This document shows, one piece after another, positions 30,090 through 34,612 of a DNA stretch of 34,612 nt; position 1 is the first letter of the stretch, and every line of letters begins with the position of its first letter. The notes under the pieces are model-generated. The model was not told the origin of the DNA. It was given only the letters and a program-made list of their open reading frames with translations, and searched no databases. Both the position numbers and the translations under genes were made by a program. The stretch is from JAZDIU01 sp043804635 (lineage in GTDB: Bacteria > Chloroflexota > Dehalococcoidia > Dehalococcoidales > UBA2162). Where the stretch lies: assembly GCA_043804635.1 (NCBI GenBank), contig JAZDIU010000022.1, positions 1-34,612 on the forward strand, written 5' to 3'.

Positions 30090-31556
30090 CTATAGCGTTA
30101 CACGAACCTTCTCGCCTTCTTTAGCAGTGCCTCTCACCATCGGCAGCTCACTAAGCGCCTGGATTAGAGGCATCGGCTTTTGAAGTGAAACGACGATGTT
30201 CGGTCCCTCACCGTCAGAACCGCCGCTCCAGAGTACTTTGAAATTCTCCAGGCGCCTCAACTGCTGTTCGAAATCCCGCAGTTGAGCAAGCCCGTTGCAG
30301 GACAGCACTATCCTGACCGTGCCTTGTCGAATCTCATGTTTTTCGGTTTCTCTCCGCTTAGCCTCGGCCTCAGCCTGTTTTTTTGCCTTTTCCTCGGCCT
30401 CCTTGTTTCTCCTGGCTTCCTCAGCTTCTTGCTTTACCCGTTCTTTAGCTCCCAATTCAGACTGTCTGGCTTCCTCAGCTTCCTTCCGGGTTTGCTCCTT
30501 AATTGCTGCCGCCTGTTTTTTAGCATTCTCTTCGGCTTCCTTAGCTTGCTGTTCAGCTTCTTTTGTCAAATTATTTTTAGATTCTACATTTCTTTTATCA
30601 TCGTGACTTTCCTTCGATTTCAAGGAGTTCTTTAATGAATTGCCAAGTGCCGATATCCATGGCGTTCGGTTGGGGCTAGCCTCCAGAACTACTTGTTCTT
30701 CGACTTGCAGTTCACCTACTTTATTAACCTGGCTGTCAGCCACTGGCTCCTGGGCTGGCTGGTTAGAATCATTGTTATTCTGGCTACCGATTGCTTCCTG
30801 GGTTTCTTTTTTGGACTCTGGAGGAGGCTGGATTTTTCGTGCTTTTTCAGCCCGTTCAAAGCTTTTAGCAATACTTTCCTCAAAAGCCCTCTTAGCTGAC
30901 TCGGCAGCTTCCTTCGCCGACCTGGTGGCTTGCTCAGCCAAATCCTTAGCCAGGTTACTGATTTCTTCTGCCCGGTTTGCGGCTTTCTGTAATGCTTCCC
31001 GTGTTGTTGCGGCGGCGCTGGTCGCTTCCTTTATCGCCATTTCGGAGGCTTCCTTAGCCGCTTTAGCTGCCTCTTCTGCCATCTGTCTGGCCGTCTTACT
31101 GAATTCTTCGGTGCGGCTTACGATTTGCTGAGACACAGCTTCGGCAGTTTCGATAGCTTTAGTGGCTTCCTTTATCGCTTTCTCAGAAGTATCTTGAACC
31201 GACTTTCTGGCTTCTTCAGCCCATTCCTTAGTCGACTCGGCGATTTTTCCCGCCTGGCTGGCGGCTTGCTGGGATTCGGTCAGAGCTGCTTCGGCGGACT
31301 TATTAACCTCTTTTATCACCGATTCAACTGCTTCTTTAGCGGTCCTCTTTGCCTCTTCCGCTATTATTCTTATCGAAACGCTGATTTCTTCCGCCCGGTT
31401 GGTAGCTTGCTGGGATGCCGCTATTGCCGCCTCGGCCGCCTTATTGACATCGGCTATCGCCAACTCAACGGCTTCCATAGCTGCCTTAGCGGCTTCTTCC
31501 GTCATCTCCCTGACTGATTTGCTAACTTCCTCCATTGAAATTTCCCTGATAGTCAT
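30090..31556 (-). CDS. Alanine-rich coiled-coil protein with five 47-residue repeats
   Basis: The 488-residue protein is not a family I recognise. Residues 7-241 are five tandem 47-residue units with the conserved layout x-A-E-E-I-S near the start, A-E-E-A about residue 13, K-E-A about residue 21, I-K-E about residue 28 and S-Q-Q-A near the end. A Gln/Pro-rich linker follows (about residues 245-290), then a long Glu/Lys/Ala coiled coil (KEAEE, KQAEAEAKRRE). Residues about 405-488 look like a small globular alpha/beta domain (GTVRIVLSCNGLAQL, NIVVSLQKPMPLIQAL). No signal peptide or membrane segment is visible. The start is ATG at 31556 after GGAGGAGG. A terminator follows. The role may be structural or chromosome- or surface-related, which is inference. 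Confidence 0.85.
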   Translation of the reverse strand: MTIREISMEEVSKSVREMTEEAAKAAMEAVELAIADVNKAAEAAIAASQQATNRAEEISVSIRIIAEEAKRTAKEAVESVIKEVNKSAEAALTESQQAASQAGKIAESTKEWAEEARKSVQDTSEKAIKEATKAIETAEAVSQQIVSRTEEFSKTARQMAEEAAKAAKEASEMAIKEATSAAATTREALQKAANRAEEISNLAKDLAEQATRSAKEAAESAKRAFEESIAKSFERAEKARKIQPPPESKKETQEAIGSQNNNDSNQPAQEPVADSQVNKVGELQVEEQVVLEASPNRTPWISALGNSLKNSLKSKESHDDKRNVESKNNLTKEAEQQAKEAEENAKKQAAAIKEQTRKEAEEARQSELGAKERVKQEAEEARRNKEAEEKAKKQAEAEAKRRETEKHEIRQGTVRIVLSCNGLAQLRDFEQQLRRLENFKVLWSGGSDGEGPNIVVSLQKPMPLIQALSELPMVRGTAKEGEKVRVTL

Positions 31557-31725
31557 ACAACCTCCTCCAGCAATAATGAGAAGCACAATAAGGACAAAAT
31601 TTAAGCAGACGTAAAGAAAATTGTAATCCGGCTATGACGTTTTGGGAAGTTCCAAAAGCATCATTTTACTGGTCGGAAAGTATCATTTTCCCTCCATCCA
31701 AAAGATACAAAAGAAAACATACTAT

Positions 31726-31754
31726 TTGACGCTGAAAAGACTAACAGCTATAAT
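31726..31754 (+). promoter_or_regulatory. Promoter of the tRNA-Phe/tRNA-Gly unit
   Basis: TTGACG (31726-31731) and a perfect TATAAT (31749-31754) are 17 bases apart, with the expected transcription start at about 31761, just before the tRNA-Phe 5' end at 31766. Confidence 0.8.
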
Positions 31755-31765
31755 TCTAAAAACAG

Positions 31766-31838
<73 letters not shown>

Positions 31839-31863
31839 CTTAACATTTTCACCGTTTGTTTCT

Positions 31864-31938
31864 GCGGAAGTAGTTCAGTGGTAGAACGCCTCCTTGCCAA
31901 GGAGGAAGTCGCGAGTTCGAATCTCGTCTTCCGCTCCA
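31864..31938 (+). tRNA. tRNA-Gly (anticodon GCC)
   Basis: The acceptor GCGGAAG (31864-31870) pairs with CTTCCGC, with discriminator T at 31935 and an encoded CCA (31936-31938). The anticodon loop TTGCCAA lies in stem CCTCC/GGAGG. It is 25 bases after tRNA-Phe, under the same promoter. Confidence 0.97.
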
Positions 31939-32018
31939 ATAAAAACTCTTGGTATATCCCGCAAGCGGTGCTATAATGCACAAATAGAGGTAATACCATC
32001 GCGGCGAGACAGTTAGAC

Positions 32019-32819
32019 TTGAATGAGATGGAGGCGATAGCTAAAAAGCTGCGCCGCCATATAATTACAATGCTCGGGAAGGCTGGCAGCGGTCATCCCG
32101 GCGGTTCACTTTCCGCCGTCGAGATTATTACTACCCTTTATTTCGGCTTGCTCAAGCACAATCCCAAAGACCCGCGCTGGGCAGACAGGGACCGTTTCAT
32201 CCTGAGTAAAGGACATGCCGCGCCCGTCCTCTACGCCGCCCTGGCTGAGTGCGGTTATTTCCCCATCGAAGAACTCTCAACCTTGAGGCAACTGGGCAGC
32301 CGACTCCAGGGTCATACCGACCGCACCCTCACTCCCGGAGTAGAAATGTCGGCCGGTTCGCTGGGACAGGGCTTGTCTTTTGCTATCGGCACGGCTCTGG
32401 CGGGTAGGCTGGACTCAAAAGACTATCACGTTTATGCTTTGCTGGGCGACGGCGAGTGCGATGAGGGACAGGTCTGGGAAGCGGCAATGGCCGCCGCTCA
32501 TTTTAAACTGGAGAACTTAACAGCTATCATCGATAATAACGGAATTCAACTCGACGGCTGTAATCGTGACATAATGAATATCGAGCCACTGGCTGAAAAA
32601 TGGCAAGCCTTCGGCTGGCAGGCCATCGACGTGAACGGACACGACATCACTCAGATTATGCAAGCTTTCAGCCAGGCAAGAGTTAAAGGCAAACCCAAGT
32701 GTATCGTAGCCCACACGATAAAAGGGAAAGGGGTCAGCTTTATGGAGAATAATCCTGATTTTCACGGCAAAGCCCCCACCCCCGCCGAAGTAGAAAAAGC
32801 CCTCAAGGAGTTAGCCTGA
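32019..32819 (+). CDS. Transketolase, N-terminal (TPP-binding) subunit
   Basis: This 266-residue protein is the first half of a split transketolase. It has KAGSGHPGGSLSAVEI near the start. The TPP diphosphate motif is GDGECDEGQVWEAAM, with the IIDNNG that ends the GDG-(x)-N signature. Transketolase moves two-carbon units in the non-oxidative pentose phosphate pathway and supplies ribose and erythrose phosphates. The start is uncertain: TTG at 32019 has no Shine-Dalgarno, while AGAGG at 31986-31990 lies 30 bases upstream in an open in-frame stretch lacking a standard start codon. The C-terminal subunit gene begins two bases after the stop. Confidence 0.93.
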   Translation: MNEMEAIAKKLRRHIITMLGKAGSGHPGGSLSAVEIITTLYFGLLKHNPKDPRWADRDRFILSKGHAAPVLYAALAECGYFPIEELSTLRQLGSRLQGHTDRTLTPGVEMSAGSLGQGLSFAIGTALAGRLDSKDYHVYALLGDGECDEGQVWEAAMAAAHFKLENLTAIIDNNGIQLDGCNRDIMNIEPLAEKWQAFGWQAIDVNGHDITQIMQAFSQARVKGKPKCIVAHTIKGKGVSFMENNPDFHGKAPTPAEVEKALKELA

Positions 32820-32820
32820 A

Positions 32821-33762
32821 GTGGATGTTTCCCTCAGAGAAACCTACGGCAAAACGCTGGTCGAACTGAGCCAGGAAAATCGCAACATCGTGGTACTGGA
32901 CGCCGACCTGTCCCGGTCGACTATGACCTGCTTATTCGGCGTTAAAGAACCTCAGCGCTTCTTCGAAGTCGGCATCGCCGAACAAAATATGATTAGTATC
33001 GCCGCCGGGCTCGCCGCCTCCGGCAAGATTCCTTTTGCTAGCACCTTCGCCGTATTTACACCGGGGCGCTGCTTCGACCAGGTCCGCGTTTCCGTAGCCC
33101 AACCCAGGTTAAATGTAAAGCTGGTGGTCACTCACGGCGGAATTACCGTCGGTGAAGACGGCGCTTCCCACCAGGCAATCGAGGATTTGTCTATGGTCTG
33201 TTCAATGCCCGGCTTCACGGTCATCGTTCCGGCCGATGCCATCGAGACCGCTCAAGCCGTCAGGACCGCCGCCAAAACTGAAGGACCCTTCTATATCCGG
33301 CTCTGCCGCCCCGTAATGCCCCTGGTCTTCAACGAAGATTACCGCTTCACGCTGGGAAAAGCCGCCATAATGAGAGAGGGCAAAGACGCCACCATCATCG
33401 CCCTCGGCATTATGGTCAAAGCCGCCCTGGATGCGGCTGACAACTTGAAAAAAGAAGGTATAAACTGCCGCGTGCTGAATATGGCTACTCTCAAACCTAT
33501 CGATGAGACTGCCATAATTAATGCCGCCGCCGAGACCGGTGCCATTGTTACTGCCGAGGAGCATCTTTTACACGGCGGGCTGGGCAGTATCGTATCCCAG
33601 GTAGTGATCCGGAATAATCCGGTGCCGATGGAATTCGTCGCCATTAAAGATACCTACGCCAAATCGGGCAAACCCGCCGAGCTTTTACAGAAATACGGCT
33701 TAACTGCTAAAGACATCGAGCAGGCGGTGCGGAAGGCACTGAACAGGAAAAATAAGAGCTGA
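32821..33762 (+). CDS. Transketolase, C-terminal (pyrimidine-binding) subunit
   Basis: The 313-residue protein carries the pyrimidine-binding and C-terminal domains of transketolase. FFEVGIAEQNMISIAAGLAASG binds the aminopyrimidine of TPP and contains the catalytic Glu (GIAEQN). HGGITVGEDGASHQAIEDL follows, and the C-terminal domain starts around residue 190. It is 313 residues, as usual for the split type. The start is GTG at 32821, with AAGGAG 11 bases upstream inside the end of the previous gene. Together with the preceding gene it forms the heteromeric enzyme. Confidence 0.95.
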   Translation: MDVSLRETYGKTLVELSQENRNIVVLDADLSRSTMTCLFGVKEPQRFFEVGIAEQNMISIAAGLAASGKIPFASTFAVFTPGRCFDQVRVSVAQPRLNVKLVVTHGGITVGEDGASHQAIEDLSMVCSMPGFTVIVPADAIETAQAVRTAAKTEGPFYIRLCRPVMPLVFNEDYRFTLGKAAIMREGKDATIIALGIMVKAALDAADNLKKEGINCRVLNMATLKPIDETAIINAAAETGAIVTAEEHLLHGGLGSIVSQVVIRNNPVPMEFVAIKDTYAKSGKPAELLQKYGLTAKDIEQAVRKALNRKNKS

Positions 33763-33768
33763 TTTGTC

Positions 33769-33817
33769 ATTGCTTCGCATCCCGATTCGGCTTTGCCTCA
33801 TCGGGATGCGAAGCAAT
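33769..33817. repeat. Perfect 18-bp inverted repeat (REP-like or terminator)
   Basis: ATTGCTTCGCATCCCGAT (33769-33786) and ATCGGGATGCGAAGCAAT (33800-33817) are exact complements around a 13-base loop. It starts six bases after the transketolase stop. It resembles dispersed palindromic repeats; CGAAGCAAT recurs at 34423-34431. Lack of a clear T-run makes termination less certain. Confidence 0.7.
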
Positions 33818-33861
33818 CTCATATCGAAACCTTTATCTGAGAAAGCCATAAGGAGTAAACT

Positions 33862-34335
33862 ATGCCAATGAAATTATCGCTTGAAGAAGCCAAAAAGCGT
33901 GCTGCGAAGTATATGCACGCCAACTACCACTGAGGTCCCAGCGTCCTGCAAGTTATGTGGGAAGCTTACGGACTGGAAAATGAAGACTTTCTCTGGGCAA
34001 GCACCTGCTTTCGAGGGGGTATCGGCGGTCAGCGGCAGGCAGTCTGCGGTGCTCTATCTTCCGCCGCCGTATCTCTGGGACTTCGCCATCGCTGCTCTTT
34101 GAAAGAAACGGAGAAAGCACAACAGGCGAGAGAGAAGGCAAGACAGAAAGCCGCCGAAGTGCTCAAGAGCTTTACCCAGAAGTTCGGCAACATAGTCTGC
34201 AAGGAACTTATCGGACTGGATGGCTCCGACCCCGAAGCGATGCGCCGGTTCCGGGAGTCGGAAGAATTCGACAAGAAGTGCGTCACCTACGTGCAGTTCG
34301 TTGTCGAAAAGCTCTACGAACTGGACGAAAAGTAA
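33862..34335 (+). CDS. C_GCAxxG_C_C-family selenoprotein (in-frame TGA)
   Basis: The 157-residue product has TGA (33931-33933) as codon 24 within ANYH-U-GPSVLQVMWEAYG. In the C_GCAxxG_C_C family this site is a conserved cysteine (N-C-A/G-x-x-V-L), so selenocysteine is the natural reading. The frame continues through FRGGIGGQRQAVCGALSSAAVSLG, which holds the GC/CGA core, and NIVCKELIGLDGSDPEAMRRF and KKCVTYVQFVVEKL supply the later cysteines. AGGAG lies six bases before the ATG. A gene caller would keep only the 126-residue part after the TGA and lose the N-terminus. The family is redox-associated with no defined reaction. A pseudogene is the alternative, but all conserved cysteines downstream are intact. 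Confidence 0.88.
33931..33962 (+). promoter_or_regulatory. Candidate SECIS element, weak
   Basis: After the UGA (33931-33933), TCCCA (33936-33940) can pair with TGGGA (33958-33962) around a 17-base loop. This is weaker than the hairpin in the glutaredoxin gene, and the true SECIS may fold differently. It is listed to mark where the signal should be. Confidence 0.35.
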
Positions 34336-34352
34336 TCCCTCAATCACCAGAT

Positions 34353-34487
34353 AAATACTACAAATAAATACCCCTTGCTGTCTTTGCGAGACCATCCGCC
34401 CCAGCTCTAGCGCAGGCGGAGGCGAAGCAATCCGTGTGGGGCGACAACTACTAAAAATAACTCAATGTTGAAATATTTGTAGTATTT
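34353..34487. repeat. MITE-like element with 14-bp inverted ends
   Basis: AAATACTACAAATA (34353-34366) and TATTTGTAGTATTT (34474-34487) are perfect inverted repeats 107 bases apart. The centre has its own partial palindrome (CATCCGCC against GGCGGAGG, then CGAAGCAAT). No gene lies in the 176-base gap between the selenoprotein and tRNA-Leu. Confidence 0.5.
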
Positions 34488-34511
34488 GACATTGGTAGTA
34501 TTCAGGTGTGG

Positions 34512-34593
34512 TGCCGGAGGTGGGACTCGAACCCACAAGGATTTCTCCGGCGGATTTTAAGTCCGCAGCGTCTGCCAATTCCGCCACTCCGGC
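34512..34593 (-). tRNA. tRNA-Leu (anticodon TAA)
   Basis: On the minus strand the acceptor GCCGGAG (34593-34587) pairs with CTCCGGC (34519-34513), with discriminator A at 34512. Stem GCGGA/TCCGC encloses loop CTTAAAA, giving TAA for UUA. A variable arm and T-loop GGTTCGAGTCC are present. A TACAAT -10 (34611-34606) lies just upstream, and the -35 would be beyond the window. CCA is not encoded. Confidence 0.95.
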
Positions 34594-34612
34594 TTGTGTA
34601 GATTTATTGTAG

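Noticed and set aside
30282..31614. Several open plus-strand frames rich in Ser, Ala and Phe
   Set aside because: They are shadows of the alanine-rich 47-residue repeat gene, produced by its biased codons.
33955..34335. A 126-residue protein starting at GTG 33955
   Set aside because: It lacks a Shine-Dalgarno and cuts the family domain; reading through TGA from ATG 33862 restores the full N-terminus with a good ribosome binding site.

Overview
This window looks like a chromosomal segment of an anaerobic bacterium, most likely a member of the Chloroflexota near Dehalococcoidia. That placement is inferred from gene content: ribosome-independent PdxS/PdxT vitamin B6 synthesis, an R3H-type ATPase, a tungsten aldehyde:ferredoxin oxidoreductase with its own small sulfur-carrier-like protein, split transketolase, a DUF3536 GH57 enzyme beside alpha-glucan phosphorylase and branching enzyme, many TTG/GTG starts, and UGA-encoded selenocysteine. 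No marker gene such as 16S rRNA is present to prove it. There is no prophage, insertion sequence transposase or CRISPR array.

Layout, left to right. 1-2682: a leftward pdxS-pdxT-R3H ATPase operon. 2700-4300: a decayed accessory spot with an orphan operator-like palindrome, a 5'-deleted ORC-CDC6-type AAA ATPase and an orphan Phd/YefM-like antitoxin. 4301-6396: SemiSWEET sugar transporter, a cyclophilin-like protein and a beta-CASP metallo-hydrolase. 6555-9137: a leftward operon of MoaD/ThiS-like protein, tungsten AOR and an AhpD-like protein. 9234-11302: isoprenylcysteine-methyltransferase-like protein, flavin reductase and nitroreductase. 11325-17986: alpha-glucan phosphorylase, branching enzyme and GH57 enzyme. 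18011-21881: LOG-family protein, ferritin-like protein, a selenocysteine glutaredoxin, quinolinate synthase and an MFS transporter. 21937-26896: leftward topA, dprA and two uncharacterised membrane or coiled-coil genes. 26922-31556: leftward thiolase and isochorismatase-fold hydrolase, an Imm5-like protein, two tRNA-Ser genes, DUF4342 and an alanine-rich coiled-coil protein made of 47-residue repeats. 31726-34612: tRNA-Phe, tRNA-Gly, split transketolase, a second selenoprotein (C_GCAxxG_C_C family) and tRNA-Leu.

The most notable content is two genes that standard gene callers break at an in-frame TGA. One is a glutaredoxin-like protein with U-P-W-C at 19337-19576, with a strong SECIS-like hairpin just after the TGA. 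The other is a C_GCAxxG_C_C-family redox protein at 33862-34335, where selenocysteine replaces the first conserved cysteine. Both have good ribosome binding sites and full-length homology on both sides of the TGA.

Intergenic spaces are short (under about 300 bases) and several hold palindromic dispersed repeats rather than genes. The glycogen genes form a storage or mobilisation module. The ferritin-like protein, Sec-glutaredoxin and oxygen-sensitive Fe-S enzyme NadA lie together and suggest a redox or iron-protection context, which is inference.
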